Shown one piece after another: positions 47,271 to 56,885 of a DNA stretch of 64,000 bases. Below the pieces are notes generated by a model, which saw only the letters and a program-made list of their open reading frames with translations, did not search any database and was not told where the DNA came from. Origin of the DNA: Marinobacterium lutimaris (GTDB lineage Bacteria > Pseudomonadota > Gammaproteobacteria > Pseudomonadales > Balneatricaceae); NCBI RefSeq assembly GCF_900108065.1, contig NZ_FNVQ01000001.1, forward strand, positions 1,240,001-1,304,000, read 5' to 3'. Position 1 is the stretch's first letter. The number at the start of each line of letters is the position of its first letter. Position numbers and translations under genes: made by a program.

Positions 47271-47376
47271 AGCCAGGCACCCATTGTTATCCGATATTCA
47301 ACGGGATATTAGGCAAGGATCCTTTTTCTCTCCTTGATTAGCGTCAGGAATAAAGCGAGCGCGACAGGACTTTTTT

Positions 47377-48396
47377 TCAGCCCTGATCGCGATTGGGTCG
47401 GTCAATTCCAAAATGCAGGTAGGCGTGATCGGTGACAACCCTGCCCCGCGGGGTGCGCATAATGAAACCCTGCTGGATAAGAAACGGCTCCAGCACATCC
47501 TCAATGGTGTCACGCTCTTCGCTGATCGCTGCCGCCAGGTTATCGACACCCACCGGGCCACCGCCGAACTTTTCAATCATGGCCAGCAGCAGACGACGAT
47601 CCATGTGATCAAAGCCGCGCTCGTCCACGTTTAGCATATTCAGCGCCAGATCAGCGATATCCCGGGTGATACGCCCTTCGCCCCTGACTTCTGCGTAATC
47701 GCGGGCGCGTCGCAGCAGGCGATTCGCAATTCGTGGAGTACCACGGGAACGACAGGCCACCTCCCGCGCACCCGCCTCCTCGATCGGCGTGCCGGAAAGC
47801 TCGGCGGAGCGCATGACGATGCGGGTCAAGTCATCAACGCTGTAGTATTCGAGGCGCTGCACGATGCCAAAGCGATCACGCAGCGGAGAGGTCAGAAGCC
47901 CCGCCCTGGTGGTGGCGCCAACTAGAGTGAACGGTGGCAGATCAATCTTGATCGAACGGGCCGCAGGGCCTTCACCGATCATGATATCGAGCTGATAGTC
48001 CTCCATCGCCGGATAGAGCACCTCTTCCACGTTGGGGCTGAGGCGATGAATCTCATCGATAAAGAGAACGTCGTTGGGCTCAAGATTGGTCAGCAGCGCC
48101 GCCACATCGCCCGCCTTTTCCAGCACCGGGCCCGAGGTGGTCTTTATCTGCGACCCCATCTCGTTGGCGACAATGTTCGCGAGGGTAGTTTTACCCAGCC
48201 CCGGCGGGCCGAAAATCAGCGTGTGATCCAGCGCTTCACTGCGGTTACGTGCCGCATGGATAAAGATCTCCATCTGTTCACGCACACGCGGCTGGCCATG
48301 ATAGTCCTGGAGCATTTTCGGACGGATCGCCCGATCCTGAACCTCTTCAGACGGCTGCGCAACCGGGCTGATAAAGCGATCTTCTTCGATCTTCAT
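47377..48396 (-). CDS. ruvB: Holliday junction branch migration helicase RuvB
   Basis: AAA+ motor of 339 residues. Walker A is [11 protein letters not shown] (about 64-74), Walker B is LFIDEIHRL (about 113-121), and sensor 1 is GATTRAGLL. The arginine finger region is SPLRDRFG, and a C-terminal winged helix (about 260-335) includes [10 protein letters not shown]. It lies 10 bp after ruvA. A RuvB hexamer on each side of RuvA drives branch migration. Confidence 0.97.
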   Translation of the reverse strand: MKIEEDRFISPVAQPSEEVQDRAIRPKMLQDYHGQPRVREQMEIFIHAARNRSEALDHTLIFGPPGLGKTTLANIVANEMGSQIKTTSGPVLEKAGDVAALLTNLEPNDVLFIDEIHRLSPNVEEVLYPAMEDYQLDIMIGEGPAARSIKIDLPPFTLVGATTRAGLLTSPLRDRFGIVQRLEYYSVDDLTRIVMRSAELSGTPIEEAGAREVACRSRGTPRIANRLLRRARDYAEVRGEGRITRDIADLALNMLNVDERGFDHMDRRLLLAMIEKFGGGPVGVDNLAAAISEERDTIEDVLEPFLIQQGFIMRTPRGRVVTDHAYLHFGIDRPNRDQG

Positions 48397-48406
48397 GAAC
48401 TACCTC

Positions 48407-49036
48407 TCAGCCACCGACCATGGACTTGAGCGCCGTGCGGATCAGCTCTTCGACACTAGCACCTTCACCCAGAGCGGATGCCGAGTTCTCAATAGCCTTG
48501 GTGGCCTGTGCCGGTTTGTAACCCAGAGCGATCAGCGCACTTTCCGCTTCCTGACGGTTATCGACAGGCTTAGACGCCACCATGCCACTTTCACTGGCAG
48601 CCAGCGCGAACTCCGTCATGGTCGGGATTTCAAGCCGGTCGAGCTTGTCCTTCATTTCCACGATAAGACGCTCAGCGGTCTTTTTACCGACGCCGGGGAT
48701 ACGCACCAGGGTTGCGCTGTCTTCGTTGTGTACACAACGGATAAACTCTTCGCTACTGGTGCCGGAAAGGATCGCCAGCGCCAGTTTCGGCCCAACGCCA
48801 TTGGTCTTGATCAGGGCGCGGAACAGGATTCGCTCCTGCTGGTCGGCAAAGCCGTACAGCAGCTGCGCATCCTCACGGACCACCATATGGGTATAGAGAA
48901 CCACGGACTGGCCCAGCGCCGGCAGCTTGTAGAAGGTATTCATCGACGCTTCGACCTCATAGCCGACGCCGTTCACATCCAGCAGCAGCTGCGGGGGTTG
49001 TTTCTCGGCCAGTTCGCCTGTTAATCGTCCTATCAC
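48407..49036 (-). CDS. ruvA: Holliday junction branch migration protein RuvA
   Basis: Junction-binding protein of 209 residues. The OB-fold domain (about 1-63) starts [15 protein letters not shown]. Two helix-hairpin-helix motifs are at about 72-91 and 107-126 ([13 protein letters not shown] and [20 protein letters not shown]). The C-terminal RuvB-contacting domain (about 160-205) has [16 protein letters not shown]. It uses a GTG start at 49036 that overlaps the stop of the TRIC-type gene (GTGA), so its translation is coupled to that membrane protein. Confidence 0.96.
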   Translation of the reverse strand: MIGRLTGELAEKQPPQLLLDVNGVGYEVEASMNTFYKLPALGQSVVLYTHMVVREDAQLLYGFADQQERILFRALIKTNGVGPKLALAILSGTSSEEFIRCVHNEDSATLVRIPGVGKKTAERLIVEMKDKLDRLEIPTMTEFALAASESGMVASKPVDNRQEAESALIALGYKPAQATKAIENSASALGEGASVEELIRTALKSMVGG

Positions 49037-49713
49037 GGTTCCCTATTCTCCATTTCTCTGGCCTCGTCCGGTGACTCCAGACGATGACCACGAACAATAA
49101 ACTCCGGCAGCCTAAGACCGGCTACCAGCCCCGCCATGCGGGTTATAAAGATAATGACCATGGCGCTGATATCGAGCCAGGGGCTGGGCTCGTCCAACAA
49201 CTGATACGCTCCCAGGTAGACCAGCGCCCCGAGCAGGGCCGAGGTAGCGTAAAGCTCGCCACCACGCTGCAGCACCAGCGGGATCTGACCGGTAAGCACA
49301 TCGCGGATCATGCCGCCGGCCACCCCGGTAATCACCGCCATCATTACCGCCACCGCCTCCGGCGCACCGGCGGCCAGCGCTTTCTGCAGACCCAGGATGG
49401 CAAAAACAGAAAGCCCCATGGCATCCAGTACCAGCAGCGCCCTGCGCGGCGACGAGATATAGCGCGAGGCTATAAATGCAACCACGGCACTGACAATGGC
49501 GACATAAAGGTAGAGTGTATCTTCGACCCAGACCAGCGGATACAGATCGAGCGTGATATCACGAATGGTGCCACCACCAAGGGCGGTAACAAAACCAAGA
49601 ACCACTACGCCGAGAATATCCAGACGTTTGCCAGGCGCAGCTATTGCGCCGGTCACGGCGAAGACTGCGACACCAATAAGATCAGCGATATATATAAACT
49701 CGGGATATTCCAT
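49033..49713 (-). CDS. UPF0126/TRIC-family membrane channel protein
   Basis: Inner-membrane protein of 226 residues formed by two tandem repeats of the UPF0126 (prokaryotic TRIC) unit, each about 85 residues with three helices. The repeats carry the matching motifs GGGTIRD (about 46-52) and GGMIRD (about 133-138). Prokaryotic TRIC proteins are trimeric channels for K+ and other monovalent cations; Escherichia YadS belongs here. Each end overlaps a ruv gene: its ATG shares a base with the ruvC stop (TAATG) and its stop overlaps the ruvA start. It is therefore fully inside the ruv operon, although no link to recombination is known. Confidence 0.9.
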   Translation of the reverse strand: MEYPEFIYIADLIGVAVFAVTGAIAAPGKRLDILGVVVLGFVTALGGGTIRDITLDLYPLVWVEDTLYLYVAIVSAVVAFIASRYISSPRRALLVLDAMGLSVFAILGLQKALAAGAPEAVAVMMAVITGVAGGMIRDVLTGQIPLVLQRGGELYATSALLGALVYLGAYQLLDEPSPWLDISAMVIIFITRMAGLVAGLRLPEFIVRGHRLESPDEAREMENREP

Positions 49714-50228
49714 TACTGCCAGCGCCCCCGAACCACCTTTCTCGCCCCGGCGGTCGCTATCTGCCGGTTTCGGTTATGAGCATGACAGAGCGCTATCGCC
49801 AGCGCATCGGCGGCATCCGCCTGCGGGCGTCCCGGCAGCTTGAGCAAGTGGGCAACCATGGTCTGCACCTGAACCTTATCGGCACCACCGTTGCCGACCA
49901 CCGACTGTTTCACCAGGCGTGCCGCGTACTCTGCCACCGGCAAGCCTGCGTTGGCGCCAGCAACCATGGCGACGCCTCGCGCCTGCCCCAGCTTTAGCGC
50001 CGAATCGGCGTTACGCGACATGAACACCTGCTCGATCGCCATCTCCTGGGGTACGTACTTATCGATGATCGCACTGACACCGGCGTATACCTGCTGTAGC
50101 CGTTCGGCCAGCACATCCCCCTGGATTCGGATACAGCCACTGGTGACGTACTCATAGCGCGGCCCATCGACATTAATCACCCCGTAACCAGTGATACGCG
50201 AGCCCGGATCTATTCCCAATATCAGCAT
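49713..50228 (-). CDS. ruvC: Holliday junction resolvase RuvC
   Basis: Endonuclease of 171 residues that nicks Holliday junctions symmetrically. The acidic catalytic residues are visible: Asp7 in [14 protein letters not shown], Glu in MAIEQVFM (near 67) and the C-terminal Asp residues in [14 protein letters not shown] (near 138-141). The start at 50228 is standard (MLILGIDPG); the frame is open upstream through the yebC terminator but that is not coding. First of ruvC, TRIC-like, ruvA, ruvB. Confidence 0.96.
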   Translation of the reverse strand: MLILGIDPGSRITGYGVINVDGPRYEYVTSGCIRIQGDVLAERLQQVYAGVSAIIDKYVPQEMAIEQVFMSRNADSALKLGQARGVAMVAGANAGLPVAEYAARLVKQSVVGNGGADKVQVQTMVAHLLKLPGRPQADAADALAIALCHAHNRNRQIATAGARKVVRGRWQ

Positions 50229-50266
50229 GCGATGCTCAATCCCTACATTGCAGCGATAATAACAAA

Positions 50267-50292
50267 AAAGCCGGAGCGCTGGCTCCGGCTTT
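50267..50292 (-). terminator. terminator after yebC
   Basis: AAAGCCGGAGC (50267-50277) pairs with GCTCCGGCTTT (50282-50292), with a 4-base loop. The minus-strand T tract comes from A residues 50264-50269. It separates yebC from ruvC. Confidence 0.8.
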
Positions 50293-50330
50293 ATCGACGG
50301 GGCCAAGCCCCAACATAAGCCCGCAGGCAA

Positions 50331-51071
50331 TCAGTCTTCCATCGCCTCTTCAGGGATGTCGGCGTTGTGATAGACGTTCTGGGAGTCGTCGAGATCTTCC
50401 AGGGTATCGATCAACTTCATCACCTTACGACCGGTCTCTTCATCGAGTGCTACGCTGGTCTGCGGAATCATACCGACTTCGGAGTGCACCGGCTCGAAAC
50501 CTGCATCAACCAGGCCCTGCTTCACATCCATATAGTCGTTGGCTTCACAGTAAACATCGATGGAGCCATCATCATTGGTAACGACATCATCAGCACCCGC
50601 TTCAAGCGCCGCTTCCATGATTGCATCTTCATCAACGCCGGCTTCAAAGCTGAGCACGCCGCGCTTGTCGAACAGGTAGGACACGGAACCGTTGGTGCCG
50701 AGGTTACCGCCATGCTTGCTGAATGCCGCACGCACCTGGGATACGGTGCGGTTGACGTTATCGGTCATGCACTCAACCAGAATCGCCACACCGTTGCTGC
50801 CGTAACCTTCGTAGGTCAGCTCGTCGTAATTGTCGCCTTCACCACCACCGGCGCCACGCTGGATCGCCTTATCGATGGTGTCACGCTTCATGTTTGCACC
50901 CAGGGCCTTATCGACCGCTGCGCGCAAGCGCGGGTTATCTTCGGGGACGCCGCCACCCTCTTTCGCAGCTACGGTGAGCTCGCGAATCAGTTTGGTGAAG
51001 ATTTTTCCGCGTTTGGCGTCCTGTGCCGCCTTACGGTGTTTGATATTGGCCCATTTAGAATGACCTGCCAT
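50331..51071 (-). CDS. yebC: YebC/PmpR family transcription or translation regulator
   Basis: A 246-residue member of the YebC family, starting [22 protein letters not shown] as nearly all do. Further features are [19 protein letters not shown] (about 87-105) and an acidic C-terminus. Members were described as transcription regulators (PmpR of Pseudomonas), and recent work links YebC proteins to translation of proline-rich stretches. It lies between aspS and the ruv genes, its usual place. Confidence 0.95.
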   Translation of the reverse strand: MAGHSKWANIKHRKAAQDAKRGKIFTKLIRELTVAAKEGGGVPEDNPRLRAAVDKALGANMKRDTIDKAIQRGAGGGEGDNYDELTYEGYGSNGVAILVECMTDNVNRTVSQVRAAFSKHGGNLGTNGSVSYLFDKRGVLSFEAGVDEDAIMEAALEAGADDVVTNDDGSIDVYCEANDYMDVKQGLVDAGFEPVHSEVGMIPQTSVALDEETGRKVMKLIDTLEDLDDSQNVYHNADIPEEAMED

Positions 51072-51147
51072 ACCACTTCCTCAATCTGACGGGACTGCCC
51101 TTAGGCAGTCCCGGAGTGTTGCTGGTTGTTACGATTCAAGCGCCCGA

Positions 51148-52911
51148 TCAAGGCGCCTTGCGCAGCTTGATGTTGAGATCGCGCAGCTGGGCAGCGCTCA
51201 CCTCTCCCGGCGCATCTGTCAGCAGACAGGCAGCACTCTGGGTTTTCGGGAACGCGATAACTTCACGAATAGAGCTGGAGCCGGTCATCAGCATGATCAG
51301 ACGATCAAGGCCGAACGCCAGACCACCATGAGGCGGCGCACCGAACTTCAGGGCGTTAAGCAGGAAGCCAAACTTCTCTTCCGCTTCTTCGTCGGAAATG
51401 CCCAGCACCTTGAATACGGCTTTCTGCATCGCCTGATCGTGGATACGGACAGAACCACCGCCCAGCTCGGTACCGTTCAGCACCATGTCGTAGGCGCGGG
51501 ACAGTTTACCTTCCGGCTTTTCGATCAGCTGTTCCGGTGAGCAGTTCGGTGCTGTGAACGGGTGGTGCAGCGCGGTCAGGCTGCCATCGTCCAGCTCTTC
51601 GAACATCGGGAAGTCGACCACCCACAGCGGCGCCCAGTTCTTCTCGATCATGTTCATGTCTTCGCCGACCTTGATACGCAGCGCGCCCAGGGCTTCGTTG
51701 ACAACGTTCATCTTGTCAGCACCGAAGAAGACGATATCGCCGTTCTGGGCACCAAGGCGCTCCATGATCTTCAGCGCAACCTCCTCACCGAGGAATTTGA
51801 CGATCGGAGACTGCAGGCCTTCGGCACCGCTTTCCAGGGCGTTAACCTTGATCCAGGCCAGACCCTTGGCGCCATAAATACCAACAAACTTGGTGTAGTC
51901 GTCGATGATCTTACGGGTCAGCTCAGCACCGCCCGGTACTTTCAGTGCGGCAACACGGCCTTTCGGATCCTTGGCGGGACCTGCGAACACCTTGAAGTCC
52001 ACGTCGGCAACCAGGTCATTGACGTCAACCAGCTCCAGAGGAATACGCAGGTCCGGCTTGTCAGAACCGAAGCGGTGCATCGCTTCAGAGTACGGCATGG
52101 TCGGGAAGTCGCCGAGCTCGATATCCAGCAGTTCCTTGAACAGCTTCCGCACCATACCTTCGGCCAGACCCATGATCTCCTGCTCGCCGAGGAAAGAGGT
52201 CTCGATGTCGATCTGGGTGAATTCCGGCTGACGGTCAGCGCGCAGGTCTTCGTCACGGAAGCACTTGGCGATCTGGTAGTAGCGATCGAAGCCGGACACC
52301 ATCAGCAGCTGTTTGAACAGCTGAGGCGACTGGGGCAGTGCGAAGAAGTTACCTTCGTGGGTGCGGCTCGGCACCAGGTAGTCACGGGCACCTTCCGGGG
52401 TCGCACGGGTCAGGATCGGTGTCTCGATATCAAGGAAACCGTTCTCTTCCAGGAAGTTACGCACCGCGTGAGTCACCTTGGAACGGAAACGCAGCTTCTG
52501 CTGGATTTCCGGACGACGCAGGTCGATGTAGCGATGACGCAGACGTACGTCTTCACCCACCTGCTGATGTTCATCAAGCTGGAACGGCGGGGTTTCAGAC
52601 TTGTTGAGAATTCTCAGCTCTTTACCGAGTACTTCGATAGAGCCTGTCGGCATTTCCGCATTATCGGTGCCTGCCGGGCGGGAACGAACGGTGCCGTGAA
52701 TCTCGATCACGAACTCGTTGCGCACGCTGTCGGCCAGATTGAAACTTTCTTCGCGATCGGGATCGAAAACGACCTGAGCGATACCCTCACGATCGCGGAC
52801 ATCAAGAAATATGACTCCACCGTGGTCACGACGGCGGTGAACCCACCCCATCAGGACCACATCTTCACCGATATGCTCTTTACGAAGATCGCCGCAATAA
52901 TGGCTGCGCAT
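51148..52911 (-). CDS. aspS: aspartyl-tRNA synthetase
   Basis: Class IIb synthetase of 587 residues, the bacterial type. N-terminal OB-fold anticodon-binding domain (about 1-110; [19 protein letters not shown]), then the catalytic core with motif 2 region [18 protein letters not shown] (about 217-234), the GAD insertion domain (about 290-425) and motif 3 [13 protein letters not shown] near 530. Whether it is discriminating or charges tRNA-Asn as well cannot be decided from the sequence seen here. Promoter at 53049-53077. Confidence 0.97.
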   Translation of the reverse strand: MRSHYCGDLRKEHIGEDVVLMGWVHRRRDHGGVIFLDVRDREGIAQVVFDPDREESFNLADSVRNEFVIEIHGTVRSRPAGTDNAEMPTGSIEVLGKELRILNKSETPPFQLDEHQQVGEDVRLRHRYIDLRRPEIQQKLRFRSKVTHAVRNFLEENGFLDIETPILTRATPEGARDYLVPSRTHEGNFFALPQSPQLFKQLLMVSGFDRYYQIAKCFRDEDLRADRQPEFTQIDIETSFLGEQEIMGLAEGMVRKLFKELLDIELGDFPTMPYSEAMHRFGSDKPDLRIPLELVDVNDLVADVDFKVFAGPAKDPKGRVAALKVPGGAELTRKIIDDYTKFVGIYGAKGLAWIKVNALESGAEGLQSPIVKFLGEEVALKIMERLGAQNGDIVFFGADKMNVVNEALGALRIKVGEDMNMIEKNWAPLWVVDFPMFEELDDGSLTALHHPFTAPNCSPEQLIEKPEGKLSRAYDMVLNGTELGGGSVRIHDQAMQKAVFKVLGISDEEAEEKFGFLLNALKFGAPPHGGLAFGLDRLIMLMTGSSSIREVIAFPKTQSAACLLTDAPGEVSAAQLRDLNIKLRKAP

Positions 52912-53048
52912 AGTTACCCTATCCTGTTGTTGAACGTGTTCGCGCCCAGTCCGGGCGCCAGATCAAGACTACAGAGAAGCCTGAAAGACAATCGACAGCA
53001 CGGCAAAACACCGGCTCCGATGCGGCTCCACTTATTTTAAAGGCGGGA

Positions 53049-53077
53049 AGTATACTCGATTTGACCAGCCCTGACAG
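53049..53077 (-). promoter_or_regulatory. sigma-70 promoter for aspS
   Basis: On the minus strand CTGTCA (-35, 53072-53077), 17-bp spacer and a perfect-looking TATACT (-10, 53049-53054). The leader would be about 130 nt. Confidence 0.55.
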
Positions 53078-53106
53078 GGCCCTAGGGGCCAAGGCAGGGC
53101 TTTTTT
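53068..53106 (+). terminator. terminator-like hairpin facing the plus strand
   Basis: AGCCCTG (53067-53073) pairs with CAGGGCT (53095-53101), enclosing GGCCC (53078-53082) with GGGCC (53086-53090). It is followed by six T (53101-53106). No plus-strand gene precedes it; it overlaps the -35 region of the aspS promoter. Confidence 0.45.
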
Positions 53107-53160
53107 AGCGGCAAGCGCAGGCTGATATCAAGGCGATAGCAGCCTGATAACTCAACCCCC

Positions 53161-53607
53161 TCAGGAATGAGGACAGAAACTCAGCTCTTCGCTCATAAGA
53201 CGACAAAGGCGCTCACGAATATCATTCAGCTGTTCATCGGTATAGGGAACCGCCGGCACCTTGCCCCACACCGGAGCCGGCCAGGCCGGATCATTCTCCT
53301 GACGCACAACGTGATGGATATGCAGCTGGGGCACCATGTTACCCAGCGCGGCAATATTCATCTTTTTCGCCTGAAACAGATCGGCGAGATTCTCCGCCAG
53401 AAAACCGGACTCCTTCATCAGCTCTGCCTGATCATCCAGCGAGAGATGATAGACCTCGGTGACATCGGCTCGCCGCGGCACCAGGATAAACCAGGGATAG
53501 TTTGCGTCATTCATTAACAGCAACTGACAAAGCGGAAAATCGCCCAGATTGATCGTATCGGCCTTAAGCTGCGGCGCCAGCTCAAATTCAAGCTCGAGTT
53601 CGTCCAT
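53161..53607 (-). CDS. HIT-domain protein
   Basis: A 148-residue member of the histidine triad superfamily of nucleotide hydrolases and transferases. The core is FPLCQLLLMNDANYPWFILVPRR-like (about 24-46, described by position) and the triad region QLHIHHVV at 94-101. If aligned with His-x-His-x-His, the first His is replaced by Gln94, while the central His96, the nucleophile in the family, remains. The C-terminal DPAWPAPVWGKVP is typical of this bacterial subgroup. The substrate is unknown. The ATG at 53607 follows AAAGGAGCATT. The gene stands alone between aspS and the divergent acyltransferase. Confidence 0.85.
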   Translation of the reverse strand: MDELELEFELAPQLKADTINLGDFPLCQLLLMNDANYPWFILVPRRADVTEVYHLSLDDQAELMKESGFLAENLADLFQAKKMNIAALGNMVPQLHIHHVVRQENDPAWPAPVWGKVPAVPYTDEQLNDIRERLCRLMSEELSFCPHS

Positions 53608-53711
53608 AATGCTCCTTTCAGACACTGCTAGAAATGGTTAGGCTTTTCGCTTGAGCCATCCTTGCTCCTGCACATCAGGAACAAACACCACCCAGGAAAT
53701 TATAGGTCACG

Positions 53712-54848
53712 ATGCCGGATATCAGACTGCACAGCAAGATCGAAGAGATCCCGAAGGAAGACTGGAACGCACTCTGCGGCAACGATTACCCTTTTCTGCG
53801 TCACGAATTTCTCGACGCTCTGGAGCGCTCGGGCAGCGTTACCGCAAAGGCCGGCTGGCAACCGGTACACCTATCCATTTGGCAGGATGATGCACTGATC
53901 GGCGTCATGCCGCTCTACCTCAAGAGCCACTCCTGGGGCGAGTACGTGTTTGACTGGTCTTGGGCGGATGCCTGGTCGCGCAACGGGCTCGACTATTACC
54001 CAAAACTGCTGACCGCCATCCCTTTCACTCCAGCCACTGGACCTCGATTTGGCATAAAGCTGCCGGAGAATGAAAGCATCGCCCTGCTAAGCCAGGCTCT
54101 GCAGCAGATAGCAGAGAGGTTTGACGCCTCTGGCTGGCACGGTCTGTTTATCGAACCCAGGCTGAGAGAGACCTGCGAACAAAACGGTCTTATGACCCGC
54201 CTCGGTACCCAGTATCACTGGTTTAACCGCAACTACCAGTCGTTCGACCATTATCTGGAACACTTCACCTCACGCAAGCGCAAAAACCTGCGTAAAGAGC
54301 GAGAGAAGGTCGCGCGTCAGGGGGTTAGCCTGACAACCCTGGAAGGCAGTGAGATTACAGAAAGCCATCTGGACCAGTTCTACAACTTCTATCAACTCAC
54401 TTACCTCAAACGAGGCCGACAGGGCTATCTGACGCGGGAGTTTTTCACCCTGCTGCGCGAATCCCTGCCCGAACATCTGGTGCTGGTGATAGCCGAACAT
54501 GAGCAGCACCCTGTCGCGGGCGCACTATCCCTCAAGAGCAGCGACTGCCTGTACGGGCGCTACTGGGGCTGCCTTGATGAATTCGACAGCCTGCATTTCG
54601 AAACCTGCTACTACCAGGGCATCGACTACTGCATTCGCAAGGGCCTCCAGCGCTTCGACCCCGGCGCCCAGGGCGAGCACAAGATCCAGCGAGGCTTCGA
54701 GCCGGTCGAAACCTGGTCCGCTCACTGGCTCAGGGAAAGCGGTTTTCACCCGGCGCTGCGCAACTTCCTTGCCGAGGAGCAGGAACTACTCCGCGAAGAG
54801 ATGCTCAGGCTTGCACAGGGACTTCCGTTCCGCCAAAGCGACAACTGA
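53712..54848 (+). CDS. GNAT-fold acyltransferase, COG3146/DUF482 (FemAB-like)
   Basis: A 378-residue protein of the DUF482/COG3146 family, distantly related to FemAB-type peptidyl transferases within the GNAT superfamily. Visible family features are WNALCGNDYPFLRHEFLDALE (near 18-38, by position), WSWADAWSRNGLDYYPKL, FTSRKRKNLRKERE at about 186-199 and the closing FDPGAQGEHKIQRGFEP at about 317-333. It has no signal peptide or membrane segment. Members are annotated as possible peptidoglycan-linked or N-acyl transferases, but no substrate is established. It is divergent from the HIT gene. Confidence 0.8.
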   Translation: MPDIRLHSKIEEIPKEDWNALCGNDYPFLRHEFLDALERSGSVTAKAGWQPVHLSIWQDDALIGVMPLYLKSHSWGEYVFDWSWADAWSRNGLDYYPKLLTAIPFTPATGPRFGIKLPENESIALLSQALQQIAERFDASGWHGLFIEPRLRETCEQNGLMTRLGTQYHWFNRNYQSFDHYLEHFTSRKRKNLRKEREKVARQGVSLTTLEGSEITESHLDQFYNFYQLTYLKRGRQGYLTREFFTLLRESLPEHLVLVIAEHEQHPVAGALSLKSSDCLYGRYWGCLDEFDSLHFETCYYQGIDYCIRKGLQRFDPGAQGEHKIQRGFEPVETWSAHWLRESGFHPALRNFLAEEQELLREEMLRLAQGLPFRQSDN

Positions 54849-55127
54849 GCGATTGACCCAGATCAACACCCCGCCCCGGCCGCAAAAGCGACCAGCAACC
54901 AGGCCTGATGCACCCGCAAAACCACCAACCGTATGATACCGCGGAATTTTTCGAATCAGACCACGGCTATCACCGCATCTGCAGCATGAGACAAAACTAA
55001 CCTCTGACCTATTTGAATGAAAATTCCTCTACGCAGAGCGCTAGCATGAGGTAGACACTGACCTAGACTAATTAACGCAGAGCAACGAATAACCCTAAAA
55101 AGCGCTCAGCGCAAAGGAGGTTTAACG

Positions 55128-55403
55128 ATGTTGACCTATGAAGAGTGCCTTGCGATGTCAGATCTGACCGAAGAAGAGATCGATGCAATCGCGGTGCATG
55201 AGCATATGGATACCATGATTGCGATGGCACTGGGTCACTATCTTGTCACCCACGACGGTGAACAGAAGATCCGTCAGATTATTCTTGATGACATCAACGA
55301 AGCGCGGAAGGCCGGAGACCCGGCAAAAGAAAGACTGCTTCGGGGCGTATTACAGCACTTTATCACCACTCATCCGGCACACAGCCGGAGCGCGGTCGCC
55401 TGA
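55128..55403 (+). CDS. small acidic protein, unknown function
   Basis: A 91-residue protein beginning MLTYEECLAMSDLTEEEIDAI. The first part is acidic and helical, the middle (MDTMIAMALGHYLV) hydrophobic, and the end basic. No domain or function is recognised, although similar small proteins occur in related marine and pseudomonad genomes as far as I recall. The ribosome binding site is ideal (AAAGGAGG, 7 bp from the ATG), which suggests strong translation. A GC-rich hairpin (GCCCC/GGGGC near 55423-55439) follows the stop. The upstream 279 bp hold no convincing gene. Confidence 0.75.
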   Translation: MLTYEECLAMSDLTEEEIDAIAVHEHMDTMIAMALGHYLVTHDGEQKIRQIILDDINEARKAGDPAKERLLRGVLQHFITTHPAHSRSAVA

Positions 55404-55467
55404 ACACACTTCAGGCTATACGCACGCCCCATTGCGGGGCGCGCGCCTTACTACAGCCAATAAAAAA

Positions 55468-55653
55468 TCAGTGAACAGAGACCTCATACTTTTTCTGAAT
55501 GGCGATCAGAGCAGGCTGGATATCCAGCGGCGCATACTTCATCGCCTCCTCAAACAACTCTTTATTCTCCTCAGACAGCCGCTCCTCTTCAGACATAGCT
55601 GAAAGTTTGCGCATGGCTTCCATAAACTTGGGGTGGGGAGTGGTTTCACTCAT
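55468..55653 (-). CDS. small hypothetical protein
   Basis: A 61-residue, mostly helical, charged protein (PHPKFMEAMRKLSAMSEEER, EENKELFEEAMKYAPLDIQ). It has no signal or membrane segment, so it is probably cytosolic. A strong GAGGAGG sequence stands 8 bp before the ATG, the best argument that it is translated. No family is recognised. It is convergent with the small gene at 55128 and separated from proX by the proVWX terminator. Confidence 0.65.
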   Translation of the reverse strand: MSETTPHPKFMEAMRKLSAMSEEERLSEENKELFEEAMKYAPLDIQPALIAIQKKYEVSVH

Positions 55654-55845
55654 GATGCGGCCTCCTCGGCTGAGTTAAGGTCTGCGCGGCACCGACCAGC
55701 GGCACCCACACCCCTATTTTGCATATGCGTGCCTGCACAGCAATGGGGTTTTATTCATTTTTAACCGATAAAAAAGCTCAACTTTTAGAGAAACACTCGG
55801 AATCTACAGTCAACCACACTGCAGAACCCAAGACTAAAAAGCAAA

Positions 55846-55867
55846 AAGCCCCGCAATTGCGGGGCTT
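55846..55867 (-). terminator. terminator after proX
   Basis: A 22-bp palindrome: AAGCCCCGCAA (55846-55856) and its complement (55857-55867). On the minus strand it is followed by TTTTTGCTTTTTAG. It lies 20 bp after the proX stop. Confidence 0.85.
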
Positions 55868-55887
55868 GGCGTCAGGATCTTCGCGGC

Positions 55888-56874
55888 TTATTTAGCAGCG
55901 GCTTTGGCTTCTTCAATCCAGCCATCGAAGACAGACTGGTTGGCCTTGATCCAGCTGGCAGCATGACGTTCCATCGCCTCGGGAGAGTCTTCTCCCTGAG
56001 TGATCATCATGTTCTGCGCACTAACCGCATTGATCGGCAACCTCATGATCTCAAACAGCTTCGCCGCAGCCGGGTTCTCTGATGCCCACTCCTTGTTGGC
56101 GACGATGCGCTCGGAGTTGATATCAAAGCCGTAGTTCTTGCCATTGGGCAACGCGGTATCAGTACCGTTCGGGTTAGCGGAGTAAGGGACCTCGAGCCAT
56201 ACCACATCCTTACCCGGTACGAGACGCCCAGATACCCAGTATGGCGTCCAGGTGTAATAGAAGATCGGCTCTCCGGCATCGTAACGCGCGATCGTATCTG
56301 AGATGATCGCCGCATACTGACCCTGGTTATGGTTGACGCTATCACGCAGACCGAACTCATCCAGCTGATATTCGATCACGCCTTCACAGCCCCAGCCAGC
56401 CTGACAGCCCGTCAGATCCGCCTTGCCATCGTTATTGGTATCGAAGATTTTGGCGATCTCGGGATCCTTGAAATCCTCGATATTATCGATGCCGTACTCT
56501 TCTGCGGTTTTCTTGTCGATCAGGTAGCCCTGAGCCGCGCCCTCGATGTACTTGCCTTTACGGAAGAAAACATCATCACCACCGGCGTTGTCGTACATCT
56601 GGTTATGCAGAGGATCCCAGTTGACCGCCATAAAGGTCGCGTCGCCATTGGCGATCGCGGTGTAACCGGCACTGTAATCTACCTCGCGAATCGGGGCAGC
56701 CTCGTAACCCAGCGCTTCCAGCGCCTTGTTAACGATCAGAGTCTGAAAGGTCTCTTCGGTGATGGTGCTCTGCACACCCTGAACCTCAACACCTTCACCC
56801 GGCAGCGACTCAGCCATAACTGCCGAGCTGACAGCCAGGGCCAGACCAGCAGCAATAAACTTCGCACTTCGCAT
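55888..56874 (-). CDS. proX: glycine betaine/proline-betaine binding protein ProX
   Basis: Periplasmic binding protein of the ProU osmoprotectant importer, 328 residues (Escherichia 330). The signal peptide is cleaved near VMAES (about residue 21). The mature protein follows ProX closely: STITEETFQTLIVNKALE at about 36-53, WDPLHNQMY, GAAQGYLIDKKTA, a calcium-loop-like DTNNDGKADLTG, and FYYTWTPYWVSG, whose Trp residues form the betaine cage. AAGGAGCGGATTT precedes the ATG. Last gene of proVWX. Confidence 0.96.
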   Translation of the reverse strand: MRSAKFIAAGLALAVSSAVMAESLPGEGVEVQGVQSTITEETFQTLIVNKALEALGYEAAPIREVDYSAGYTAIANGDATFMAVNWDPLHNQMYDNAGGDDVFFRKGKYIEGAAQGYLIDKKTAEEYGIDNIEDFKDPEIAKIFDTNNDGKADLTGCQAGWGCEGVIEYQLDEFGLRDSVNHNQGQYAAIISDTIARYDAGEPIFYYTWTPYWVSGRLVPGKDVVWLEVPYSANPNGTDTALPNGKNYGFDINSERIVANKEWASENPAAAKLFEIMRLPINAVSAQNMMITQGEDSPEAMERHAASWIKANQSVFDGWIEEAKAAAK

Positions 56875-56885
56875 AAATCCGCTCC

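Noticed and set aside
47340-47400. Possible terminator after ruvB with a run of seven T
   Set aside because: The T run lies inside the loop of the weak stem (GCGACAGG/CCTGATCGC), not after it, so it does not form an intrinsic terminator.
51562-53040. 492-codon open frame antisense to aspS
   Set aside because: It is a mirror of the highly conserved aspS coding sequence without its own motifs or binding site.
54853-54866. TTGACCCAGATCAA, one mismatch from an Anr/FNR box, upstream of the small gene at 55128
   Set aside because: A one-mismatch match is expected about twice by chance in 64 kb. It overlaps the end of the previous gene, no -10 element follows at the right distance, and the next gene is 260 bp away.
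54908-55000. 30-residue open frame starting MHPQNHQPYD
   Set aside because: It has no good ribosome binding site, no recognisable family, and a length that occurs readily by chance.
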